Shown: one piece after another, positions 1-5,845 of the stretch
Numbering within the stretch: the stretch's first letter is position 1
Layout of the letters: each line of letters begins with the position of its first letter
NCBI GenBank assembly: GCA_039812465.1
Contig: JBDIAS010000152.1
Coordinates: 1 to 8,210 of the forward strand
Direction: 5' to 3'
Source of the DNA: Austwickia sp039812465
Lineage (GTDB): Bacteria; Actinomycetota; Actinomycetes; Actinomycetales; Dermatophilaceae
DNA length: 8,210 nucleotides
Program-made: the position numbers and the translations under genes
The notes under the pieces: generated by a model
Told to the model about the DNA's origin: nothing
The model's input: the letters and a program-made list of their open reading frames with translations, nothing else
Databases searched by the model: none

Positions 1-222
1 GCCCACGGGCGAGACCTGCACGCATCACCGCAGGACCCGGCCGCCGTTTCCCGCCCACGGGCGGCAACCGCACGCATCACCGCAGGACTCGGCCGCCATT
101 TCCCGCCCACGGGCGGCAACCGCACACCACGACCAGGCACCCCGCGTACCTTTCCCGCCCACGGGCGAGATCTGCACACATCACCGCAGGACCCGCCCGC
201 CATTTCCCGCCCACGGGCGGAA
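1..222. repeat. 52-bp periodic repeat array 1 (cut by window edge)
   Basis: The core GCCCACGGGC begins at 1, 53, 105, 157 and 209, so every step is exactly 52 bp. The fuller core CCGCCCACGGGCGG is a 6-bp inverted repeat around AC and is usually preceded by TTTC. Between cores the sequence is partly shared (GCATCACCGCAGGAC followed by a GC-rich stretch) but varies. The 105 unit has a quite different middle (ACCACGACCAGGCACC) at unchanged length. The array continues beyond the left edge of the window and ends about 70 bp before the ABC ATPase start. It belongs to the same family and orientation as the arrays at 4214 and 4711. Function is unknown. Confidence 0.9.
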
Positions 223-290
223 AGTCCAGCCCGGGCATCGTCCGGCGCGCCGAACTCCCCACCGAGACGTGGTTGGAGGATGCTGAGGCC

Positions 291-1319
291 ATGGTGGGGA
301 TGGCGGGGGCCGGGATCGAGGTCAGCGGGCTGACCCGTTCGTTCGGGGACGTACGCGCGTTGGACGGGTTGAGCCTGCAGGCGCGCCCCGGGGAGGTGAC
401 GGCGCTCATCGGGCCCAACGGCGCGGGGAAGACGACGCTGCTGCTCGTGCTCGCGACGCTGCTCGCGCCGGACGACGGGATGGTACGGGTGTGTGGCCTC
501 GACCCCGTCGTCGAGCCGCGCGCCGTCCGGGCGCAGATCGGGTGGATGCCGGACGGGTTCGGCACCTGGGACACGCTCACCGTGACCGAGGTGCTGACCA
601 CGGTCGCGCAGGCGTACCGCATCCCCCGCCCCGCCGCCACCGACCGCGTCCGCGAGGTGCTGGCCCTCGTCCACCTGGACGACCTCGCCGAACGCCCGGC
701 GCGCGTCCTGTCCCGGGGGCAGAAGCAGCGCCTCGGCCTGGCGCGGGCGCTGGTGCACGACCCCAGCGTGTTGCTGCTCGACGAGCCGGCGTCGGGGTTG
801 GATCCGCGCAGCCGCATCGAACTGCGTGACATCCTGCGCGCCCAAGCCGCCGCGGGGCGCACCGTCTTGGTCAGCAGCCACATCCTGACCGAACTGCAGG
901 AGATGGCCGACCGGGCCGTGGTGGTCGCCAAGGGGCGCACCGTCACCTCGTACGAGCTTCGCGACGCCGTCGCACGGCCTCGCTGGAGGGTGAGCGCCCT
1001 GGACGGTCCGGCCCTGGACGCGGCGCTGGCGGAGCGCGGCGGAGTGGACGCCCACGTCAACTCCCTGCCGACGGTCCCTGCAAAGCCCGCGGTGCCCGGG
1101 GCGAGCGAAACGACCGACGGCGCCACCAACCTGGCCAAGCCCTACACCGACCAGGCGACCCACACGATCGAACTCGACCTCGGCGGCGAACGCGACGCCG
1201 CGGCGCTGGTGACCTTCCTCGTCGGACGAGGCGTCGAGGTGTGCGGCATCGCGCCGGCGCCCGGTGGCGACCTGGAGGCCGCCTACCTCGACGCGACCGA
1301 GTCCGGCGAGCGCGCGTGA
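291..1319 (+). CDS. ABC transporter ATP-binding protein (ABC-2 exporter type)
   Basis: This is the cytoplasmic ATPase subunit of an ABC-2-type exporter; the substrate cannot be read from sequence. In the 342-aa product the Walker A motif GPNGAGKT lies at about 41-48, the signature LSRGQ at 140-144, Walker B VLLLDE at 160-165, the D-loop SGLD at 168-171 and the switch His at 197. The Q-loop position reads WMPD, with Asp in place of Gln, a variant known in part of this family. After about residue 230 there is a roughly 110-residue C-terminal extension with a Pro/Ala/Thr-rich linker and a short folded-looking end. I chose ATG 291 because GGAGGA at 275-280 lies 10 nt upstream; TTG 273 and ATG 300 are in-frame alternatives. 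The permease gene follows 31 nt after the stop, so the two are probably cotranscribed. Confidence 0.93.
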   Translation: MVGMAGAGIEVSGLTRSFGDVRALDGLSLQARPGEVTALIGPNGAGKTTLLLVLATLLAPDDGMVRVCGLDPVVEPRAVRAQIGWMPDGFGTWDTLTVTEVLTTVAQAYRIPRPAATDRVREVLALVHLDDLAERPARVLSRGQKQRLGLARALVHDPSVLLLDEPASGLDPRSRIELRDILRAQAAAGRTVLVSSHILTELQEMADRAVVVAKGRTVTSYELRDAVARPRWRVSALDGPALDAALAERGGVDAHVNSLPTVPAKPAVPGASETTDGATNLAKPYTDQATHTIELDLGGERDAAALVTFLVGRGVEVCGIAPAPGGDLEAAYLDATESGERA

Positions 1320-1350
1320 GCATCGACCGACCACCTCGGGGAGGACCGCA

Positions 1351-2631
1351 GTGACCGCCACGATCAACCCTCCGGAGCAGGCACCCCGCGCCACGGCGCC
1401 CCCGACGTCACGAGGGGTCAGCCCGCGCAGCGTCTGGACGGTCGCGCGCCTCGACCTCACCCAGCGTCTGCGCGCCTCGCGGACGTCGTGGACGATCGGG
1501 TTCTGGGTGCTGTTCGTGTACGGCTTCGTCGCGCTGATGTGGTTCGCCAGCCGCGAGCTGAACGACCCGCAACAGCCCGCGATCTTCTACGGCGGGACCG
1601 TGATGCTGGTCCTCTCGCTCGCGCTCCTCGTGGCGCCGTCGCTGTCGGCCAGCGCCATCAGCGGCGACCGCGAGCAGGGAGTCCTGGCCACGCTGCAGAC
1701 GACGCTCCTGAGTCCCGCGGAGATCGGGCTGGGCAAGCTGCTCGCCGCCTGGCTGGCGGCCATGGGCTTCCTCGCCATCGCCGCACCGGTGCTCATCTGG
1801 GCACTGCTCGCCGGCGGCGTCACCCCCGGGCATTTCGCCATGGCGCTGGTGACCTTGTCGGTCGTGCTGCTCGCGGTGTGCGCGATCGGCCTCGCGATCT
1901 CCTCGCTGACCGCGCGCACCGTGTCGTCGGTGGTCCTCACCTACGTCACGGTTGGCTTCCTCGCACTCGGCACGCCGCTGGTGTTCGGGCTCACGAAGCC
2001 GATGGTGACGAGCGAGGAAATCGTGCAGGTCCGCACGTACGCCGACTTCGACGGTATGAACTGGCCGCCAGGCCCGATCCCCGAGGAGGCGGGAAGCGCG
2101 ACGGCCAGCCCGGGAACCGACGCCACGGTCGCGACCTCTCCGGCGACGCCCGGCGCGAGCCCACCCGCGGACGCGACGCCCGCCCCCATGCCTGGCGAGC
2201 CCGACTTCGGTCCCATGACTCCCGAGGGGTTCCCGGAGTGCCGGGAGATCACGGCCCTTCGCCCGGTGTCGCACACCGAGCGGAACTGGTGGCTGCTGGC
2301 GCCCAGCCCGTACGTGATCGTCGCCGACGCCGCACCCGAGCGGCGCGTGCCCGACGAGCGAGGATACGTGCAGCAGGGGCCGCTCGGAGGGATCGCCGAC
2401 GCAGTGCGCTCCGCGCGCAACGGCCCGCCCGAGGTCCACGAGGAATGCTGGGGATCCCAGCAGCTCCGCGCCGATGAGGACCGCGACATGTACGGCCGGC
2501 CTCTCGGCTCCCCGATCTGGCCGATCGGTTTCGTCACGTACGGGCTGCTCGCCGTCGGCGGCACGCTCATCGCGATCCGCCGCTTGCGGACACCGGTCCG
2601 CAAGCTCCCTCGGGGCATCCGGATCGCCTGA
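1351..2631 (+). CDS. ABC-2 type transporter permease
   Basis: This is the membrane subunit that pairs with the ATPase just upstream. The start is GTG 1351, with GGGGAGG at 1338-1344 spaced 6 nt away, giving 426 aa. Hydrophobic segments lie near residues 49-67, 81-101, 131-153, 162-184 and 192-213, and a last one near 390-408. This fits the six-segment ABC-2 layout, and the GDREQGVLATLQTTLLSP stretch (105-122) is typical of these permeases. The odd part is a loop of about 175 residues between the fifth and sixth segments, predicted to lie outside the membrane. It contains a Thr/Pro/Ala/Ser-rich low-complexity stretch (about 250-282) and two cysteines (297, 366) that could form a disulfide. The basic C-terminal tail fits a cytoplasmic end. 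The substrate is unknown; drug, lipid or polysaccharide export are all possible. Confidence 0.9.
   Translation: MTATINPPEQAPRATAPPTSRGVSPRSVWTVARLDLTQRLRASRTSWTIGFWVLFVYGFVALMWFASRELNDPQQPAIFYGGTVMLVLSLALLVAPSLSASAISGDREQGVLATLQTTLLSPAEIGLGKLLAAWLAAMGFLAIAAPVLIWALLAGGVTPGHFAMALVTLSVVLLAVCAIGLAISSLTARTVSSVVLTYVTVGFLALGTPLVFGLTKPMVTSEEIVQVRTYADFDGMNWPPGPIPEEAGSATASPGTDATVATSPATPGASPPADATPAPMPGEPDFGPMTPEGFPECREITALRPVSHTERNWWLLAPSPYVIVADAAPERRVPDERGYVQQGPLGGIADAVRSARNGPPEVHEECWGSQQLRADEDRDMYGRPLGSPIWPIGFVTYGLLAVGGTLIAIRRLRTPVRKLPRGIRIA
2582..2605 (+). other. Perfect 10-bp inverted repeat in 3' end of permease gene
   Basis: GCTTGCGGAC (2582-2591) and GTCCGCAAGC (2596-2605) are exact reverse complements around the four bases ACCG. 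In RNA this is a very stable tetraloop hairpin ending 26 nt before the end of the permease gene. It codes for part of the basic tail (LRTPVRK). No T-run follows, so it is not a classical intrinsic terminator. It could stabilise the 3' end of the message or attenuate read-through toward the next gene. Confidence 0.6.
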
Positions 2632-2842
2632 CCCAGGGAGCCCACCGAGCATACGTACCGGCGCTTTGTGGACCCGGCCAGGTGTCGCATCGGACCACCG
2701 CCCCGCCGAGTTCCCCCGGACCCGCGATAATCGACGTGCACCATCCTGGCAGATCGCGCTACGACCGAGCAGGTCGCAACGACCGAGCAGATCACAACGA
2801 CCGGGCAGATCGCACCGACCCCTGAGCAGACAAGGAGCGGAC
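2632..2842 (+). other. 211-nt intergenic leader before the beta-helix gene
   Basis: This gap separates the exporter pair from the beta-helix gene and is long for an operon, so the downstream gene may have its own promoter. A GATAAT hexamer at 2726-2731 resembles a -10 element, but no good -35 lies 16-19 bp upstream, so I do not call a promoter. The right third holds the 18-bp tandem repeats listed separately. AAGGAG at 2832-2837 is the ribosome site for the next gene. Confidence 0.5.
2748..2820. repeat. 18-bp tandem direct repeats upstream of beta-helix gene
   Basis: Three full units run 2762-2779, 2780-2797 and 2798-2815, with consensus CGACCGRGCAGRTCRCAA. A partial unit lies on the left (GGCAGATCGCGC from 2747) and a short partial on the right (CGACC 2816-2820). 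The repeats lie 23-95 bp upstream of the ATG, where a regulator could bind or where they would form part of the mRNA leader. No function is shown by the sequence. Confidence 0.8.
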
Positions 2843-4162
2843 ATGCAGGCACCGCGCGGGGCACACATCGTCGAGCAGCTGCTGGGCAAAGGCGTGTCCA
2901 TCCCCAACCCGTACGCGGTGGACATCGCCGAGGACGTCGACCCCGACCGGATCAGCGGCGACGGCGTCACCCTGCACCAGGGCACCCGGCTGGCCGGCGC
3001 GAAGACGGTCATCTCCGCCGGGTGCGAGCTGGGCGGCGAAGGCCCGGTGACCGTCGTCGACTGCCGGCTGGGGCCCGACGTGGAGCTGAAGGGCGGGTAC
3101 GCCGCCAAGGCCGTCTTCCTCGCCCGTTCCAACATGGGCTTGGGCCATCACGTCCGTGAGGGGTGCCTGCTGGAGGAGGAGGCCGGCGGGGCCCACTGTG
3201 TCGGGCTCAAGCAGACGATCCTGTTCCCGTTCGTGACGCTGGGGTCCCTGATCAACTTCTGCGACGCGTTGATGGCCGGCGGCCGGAGCCGCAAGGACCA
3301 CTCCGAGGTCGGCTCCTCGTACATCCACTTCAACTTCACGCCCAGCGGCGACAAGACGACGCCGTCCCTGTTCGGGGACGTCCCGCGGGGGGTCATGCTC
3401 GACCAGGCGCCGATCTTCCTCGGCGGTCAGGGCGGCGCGGTCGGGCCGGTGCAGGTGACCTACGGAACGGTCGTCGGCGCGGGCTGCGTGCTGCGCAGCG
3501 ACGTGCCGCAGCCGGACCAGCTGGTAATTGTCGGCCCGCCGCCGACGATGCAGGTGCCGTTCGCCGGGGCCGAGTACCGCGGGCTCAACCGGTTGCTCGG
3601 CAAGAACTTCGCGTACGTTGCCCAGCTGCGCGCGCTGAGAGCCTGGTACGAGCAGGTGCGCGCGCCGTTCTTCGCCGCTCAGCCGCTGGGCGACCTGGTG
3701 TACGAGGGCGCGCTCGAGATGCTGGCCTCCGCCCAGAAGGAGCGACTCTCCCGGCTGCGCCGCCTGGTCGGGCGGGTGAGCCCGGACGACGCCGAGCGTG
3801 CCGGGTTGGCCGGCGCCATCGAGCCGATGTGCGCGGTGTTCGAGGCCGAGACCGGCGCGAGCTCGAGCGGGGCTGGCACGAGCGGGGCTGACTCGGGCGG
3901 CGCTGGCACGAGCGGGACTGGCTCGGGCGACGCTGGCACGAGCGGGGCCGGATTGAGCGACGTCGCGGCCAGCCCTCCGGCGGCGCTGACTGCGGCGTTG
4001 GGCGAGGCGGCGCGGTCAGGGGCCGAGTACGTCACCGCCGTACAGGACCTGGACCGCGCAATCGCCGCCGAGGGCACCGCCTGGCTGTCCTCCGTGATCG
4101 AGGAGTCCTGGGCGCAGGTGGCGGCCCTGCACCCGCCGCTACAGCGGCTGCCCCGCCTCTGA
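2843..4162 (+). CDS. Left-handed beta-helix (hexapeptide) UDP-GlcNAc pyrophosphorylase-like protein
   Basis: The 439-aa product starts at ATG 2843 behind AAGGAG (2832-2837, 5-nt spacing); the open frame extends further upstream without support. Residues about 35-235 form Gly/Val-rich turns typical of a left-handed beta-helix. They carry highly family-specific blocks: GLKQTILFPFVTLGSLINF (121-139), RKDHSEVGSSYIHFNF (150-165) and FGDVPRGVMLDQ (177-188), followed by FLGGQGGAVGPV (192-203). From memory, such proteins are annotated as UDP-N-acetylglucosamine pyrophosphorylase or GlmU C-domain-like. No N-terminal nucleotidyltransferase motif is present, so activity on nucleotide sugars is doubtful; sugar-phosphate binding or acyl transfer is inference. 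Residues 248-335 and 380-430 are helical-looking, separated by a Gly/Ser/Thr-rich linker (about 337-375) built on 10-residue repeats. Its position after an exporter suggests, but does not prove, a role in envelope glycan metabolism. Confidence 0.85.
   Translation: MQAPRGAHIVEQLLGKGVSIPNPYAVDIAEDVDPDRISGDGVTLHQGTRLAGAKTVISAGCELGGEGPVTVVDCRLGPDVELKGGYAAKAVFLARSNMGLGHHVREGCLLEEEAGGAHCVGLKQTILFPFVTLGSLINFCDALMAGGRSRKDHSEVGSSYIHFNFTPSGDKTTPSLFGDVPRGVMLDQAPIFLGGQGGAVGPVQVTYGTVVGAGCVLRSDVPQPDQLVIVGPPPTMQVPFAGAEYRGLNRLLGKNFAYVAQLRALRAWYEQVRAPFFAAQPLGDLVYEGALEMLASAQKERLSRLRRLVGRVSPDDAERAGLAGAIEPMCAVFEAETGASSSGAGTSGADSGGAGTSGTGSGDAGTSGAGLSDVAASPPAALTAALGEAARSGAEYVTAVQDLDRAIAAEGTAWLSSVIEESWAQVAALHPPLQRLPRL
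3872..3961 (+). repeat. 30-bp in-frame tandem repeat inside beta-helix gene
   Basis: Three units (3872-3901, 3902-3931, 3932-3961) all begin GCTGGCACGAGCGGG and encode AGTSGADSGG, AGTSGTGSGD and AGTSGAGLSD. A degenerate partial copy precedes them. They make a flexible Gly/Ser/Thr/Ala linker at residues 344-373 between two helical segments. Since 30 is a multiple of three, copy-number change would keep the frame, so linker length may vary between strains. Confidence 0.9.
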
Positions 4163-4181
4163 GAAGCCCCGAGCGGCGGCC

Positions 4182-4205
4182 CGAGGGGTTCCCCGTATCC
4201 CCTCG
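4182..4205 (+). terminator. Probable terminator after beta-helix gene
   Basis: CGAGGGG (4182-4188) pairs perfectly with CCCCTCG (4199-4205) around a 10-nt loop, beginning 19 nt after the stop codon. There is no U-tract downstream, which is common for putative actinobacterial terminators but lowers certainty. The same position marks the start of repeat array 2. Confidence 0.45.
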
Positions 4206-4213
4206 CCGTCCAC

Positions 4214-4489
4214 TTCCCGCCCACGGGCGGCAACCGTACGCAAAACCGCAGGTCCGCCGCGCCATCTCCCGCCCACGGGCGGCAACCGTACGCAAAGCCG
4301 CAGGTCCCCCGCGCCATCTCCCGCCCACGGGCGGGATCTGCACACCCCCACCAGGGCAAACGCGGACACTTCCCGCCCACGGGCGGCAACCGTACGCAAA
4401 ACCGCAGGTCCCCCGCGCCATCTCCCGCCCACGGGCGGCAACCGCACGCAAAACCGCAGGTCCCCCGCGCCATTTCCCGCCCACGGGCA
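4214..4489. repeat. 52-bp periodic repeat array 2
   Basis: Six cores GCCCACGGGC start at 4219, 4271, 4323, 4375, 4427 and 4479, every step exactly 52 bp. Four units share GGCAACCGTACGCAAAACC or near copies, followed by GCAGGTCCCCCGCGCC. The 4323 unit has a different body (GGGATCTGCACACCCCCACC) at the same length, and the 4479 unit diverges straight after the core, marking the array end. Orientation is the same as arrays 1 and 3. The long leftward open frames here arise from the repeat and are not called as genes. Confidence 0.93.
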
Positions 4490-4710
4490 CGATCCGTCCG
4501 CCCCACACCACGGCATCCGCCCACATCCCACCTGAACCCGGACGCCCCCGCTCGACCTCGACGCCCTAAACAGACCCGGACCCGCGCTACTCGACGAAGA
4601 CGCTCCTACAGCAGCGTCCACGCCGATCAAGGCATGTCCCCACCCACTTACGGCATCGCCGCCGAAGAAGCGAGTCCTCGCCCAGCGACCCGAATGCCCA
4701 CCTGACGCCA
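4490..4710. other. Non-coding spacer between repeat arrays 2 and 3
   Basis: These 221 bp carry no ORF with a ribosome site, no clear hairpin with a T-run and no copy of the 52-bp core. The distance between the flanking cores (4479 to 4717, 238 bp) is not a multiple of 52, so the two arrays are out of register. The segment may be an insertion into, or an eroded part of, a once longer array. Confidence 0.5.
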
Positions 4711-4800
4711 TTTCCCGCCCACGGGCGGCAACCGTACGCAAAACCGCAGGTCCCCCGCGCCATTTCCCGCCCACGGGCGGGATCTGCACGCCCCCACCAG
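4711..4800. repeat. 52-bp periodic repeat array 3 (two units)
   Basis: Cores start at 4717 and 4769, 52 bp apart. The first unit is nearly identical to the common unit of array 2 (GGCAACCGTACGCAAAACC body). The second has the alternative body beginning GGGATCTGCAC and matches the 4323 unit through about 4800. It lies about 200 bp upstream of the Uma2-family gene. Confidence 0.9.
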
Positions 4801-5001
4801 CACCCCCGGGTGTCCGAGGCCTCGGCCAGGGGCTGTCCACAGTGAGTCGATACGCCCTCGCCGTCCACACGAGGTCGAGCACAGGAGGTCGAGTGGTCGC
4901 GCGAGACGCTCCGTACCGCTTCTACGTTCGTCATCAGCGCCGGGTTGACGTCGACTCGGTGAGGTTGTTCATACTGACGTTCGCCGGGAGGAGGAGCCGT
5001 G
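4801..5001. other. Upstream region of the Uma2-family gene
   Basis: CCGAGGCCTCGG at 4814-4825 is a perfect 12-bp palindrome with no loop, of operator type. GAGGTCGAG is repeated directly at 4871-4879 and 4885-4893. GGAGGAGGAG at 4987-4996 is the ribosome site of the following gene. No coding frame with a start signal is seen here. Confidence 0.4.
4945..4975 (+). promoter_or_regulatory. Candidate promoter of the Uma2-family gene
   Basis: TTGACG at 4945-4950 is a good -35 match. CATACT at 4970-4975 is a fair -10 match (four of six to TATAAT), with a 19-bp spacer that is slightly long. It would place the transcript start about 20 nt before the ATG, leaving room for the GGAGGAGGAG ribosome site. 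The -35 sits within the imperfect palindrome GTTGACGTCGAC. Confidence 0.4.
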
Positions 5002-5640
5002 ATGAGCGGGATCGAGGTCGTGTTGCCGACCAGCAAACGTCTGGTGTCGCTGGACCACCTGGTCACCCACGAGGAATGGGCGACCGACTGGTCGCAGCGC
5101 GCGGAGCGATACGAGCTCGTGGACGGCGCGCCGCTCATGTCCCCGTCCGAGCATCCCGACAACGGCGACGCGACCACCATGCTCTTGATCCGACTGCTCT
5201 ATGCGCTGGGCGAGGAGTGGAGGTTTCTGCAGCACATCAACGTCGGCATCACGAGCGAGGGGCGGCTCACGCATCGCATCCCCGACCTCACGGTGCTGCG
5301 CCAGGATTCCCCTCGCGATAACCCTCTTGACCCCACGCAGGTCGTGCTCGTCGCGGAGGTCCTGTCGGCCTCGACGCGCGAGGAGGACCTGGGTCGGAAG
5401 CGACGAGACTACGCGTCGGTGTCGATCCCGAACTACGTCCTCGTCGACCGTGAAGGTCCACCACGACTGCGGGTGCTGACGGACCCACTCGACGGGGACT
5501 ACCGGAGTGAACAGGCTGGCGAGAGCGTCACGCTGAGCATTGCGGGCCACGACATCATCCTGGCCGCGACGGAGATCATTCGCTGGCGACAGGCCGCCGT
5601 GCAGAAGACCCGGCCCCCCCAGTGTGGCCCGCCCCCGTGA
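5002..5640 (+). CDS. Uma2-family (DUF820) putative PD-(D/E)XK nuclease
   Basis: The 212-aa product has the order of motifs expected for Uma2/DUF820 proteins, a PD-(D/E)XK-nuclease-like family of mostly unknown role. They are YELVDG (37-42), IPDLTVL with Asp95, AEVLS with Glu119, then Lys133 in GRKRRDY and IPNYVLVD (142-149). The Asp, Glu and Lys fit a metal-dependent nuclease site, so it may be active, but the target is unknown. ATG 5002 lies 5 nt after GGAGGAGGAG; GTG 4999 is the adjacent alternative and is too close to that site. The last residues, from about 200 (VQKTRPPQCGPPP), are encoded inside a short-repeat region that continues beyond the stop, so the original C-terminus may have been replaced. 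The gene stands alone and is convergent with the DUF5063 gene. Confidence 0.85.
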   Translation: MSGIEVVLPTSKRLVSLDHLVTHEEWATDWSQRAERYELVDGAPLMSPSEHPDNGDATTMLLIRLLYALGEEWRFLQHINVGITSEGRLTHRIPDLTVLRQDSPRDNPLDPTQVVLVAEVLSASTREEDLGRKRRDYASVSIPNYVLVDREGPPRLRVLTDPLDGDYRSEQAGESVTLSIAGHDIILAATEIIRWRQAAVQKTRPPQCGPPP

Positions 5641-5720
5641 AGAAGACTCCGCCGCCCCGGTGCGACCCGGCCGCCGTGCAGGAGAACCGGCCGTCCCGGT
5701 GTGACCCGCCCCCGTGCAGA
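5597..5720. repeat. 38-39-bp degenerate tandem repeats at Uma2 3' end
   Basis: CCGTG followed by CAGAAGACC or a close variant starts at 5597, 5635, 5674 and 5712, with steps of 38, 39 and 38 bp. Each is followed by a GGTGYGACCCGGCC-like block (about 5621, 5659, 5698, 5736). The repeat starts inside the Uma2-family gene, supplies its stop codon, and extends into the convergent intergenic gap. It is unrelated to the 52-bp family. Confidence 0.75.
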
Positions 5721-5754
5721 AGACCCTGCCGTCCCGGCGTGACCCGGCCCCTCC

Positions 5755-5828
5755 ACTGTGACCCGCGCAGCGCCAGTGTGACGCGGCCCCCGGTGTGACC
5801 CGGCCCCCCGCGCAGCGCCAGTGTGACG
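5755..5828. repeat. 22-bp direct repeat and GTGTGAC motifs between convergent genes
   Basis: An identical 22-bp sequence, containing GCGCAGCGCCAGTGTGACG, occurs at 5762-5783 and 5807-5828 (45-bp step). GTGTGAC-type blocks also occur near 5758 and 5793, continuing the motif of the 38-39-bp repeats to the left. The region ends 18 bp before the stop of the leftward DUF5063 gene. No hairpin plus T-run was found, so termination here is not assigned. Confidence 0.75.
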
Positions 5829-5845
5829 TGTGCGGCGCGGGCTGG

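Noticed and set aside
77..1138. Leftward 353-aa open frame opposite the ABC ATPase
   Set aside because: It is antisense to a gene with all ATPase motifs, is low-complexity Ser/Arg/Ala-rich, and begins in the repeat array. It is a GC-rich shadow frame.
1408..3135. Leftward 575-aa open frame opposite the permease and beta-helix genes
   Set aside because: It spans two real genes and the intergenic gap on the other strand, has Arg/Gly/His-rich composition and no recognisable domain.
4214..4800. CRISPR array (regular spacing, palindromic repeat)
   Set aside because: The conserved part is only about 14-18 bp, and the between-core sequences are mostly shared between units instead of being unique spacers. 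No cas gene is present in the window.
4833..4841. CTGTCCACA, one mismatch from the actinobacterial DnaA box
   Set aside because: It is a single isolated copy with no cluster or AT-rich stretch, so no origin is claimed despite recR nearby.
4587..5180. Leftward 197-aa open frame between arrays and over the Uma2 start
   Set aside because: It crosses a 52-bp array and the 5' end of the Uma2-family gene, with no domain and no ribosome site that I can support.
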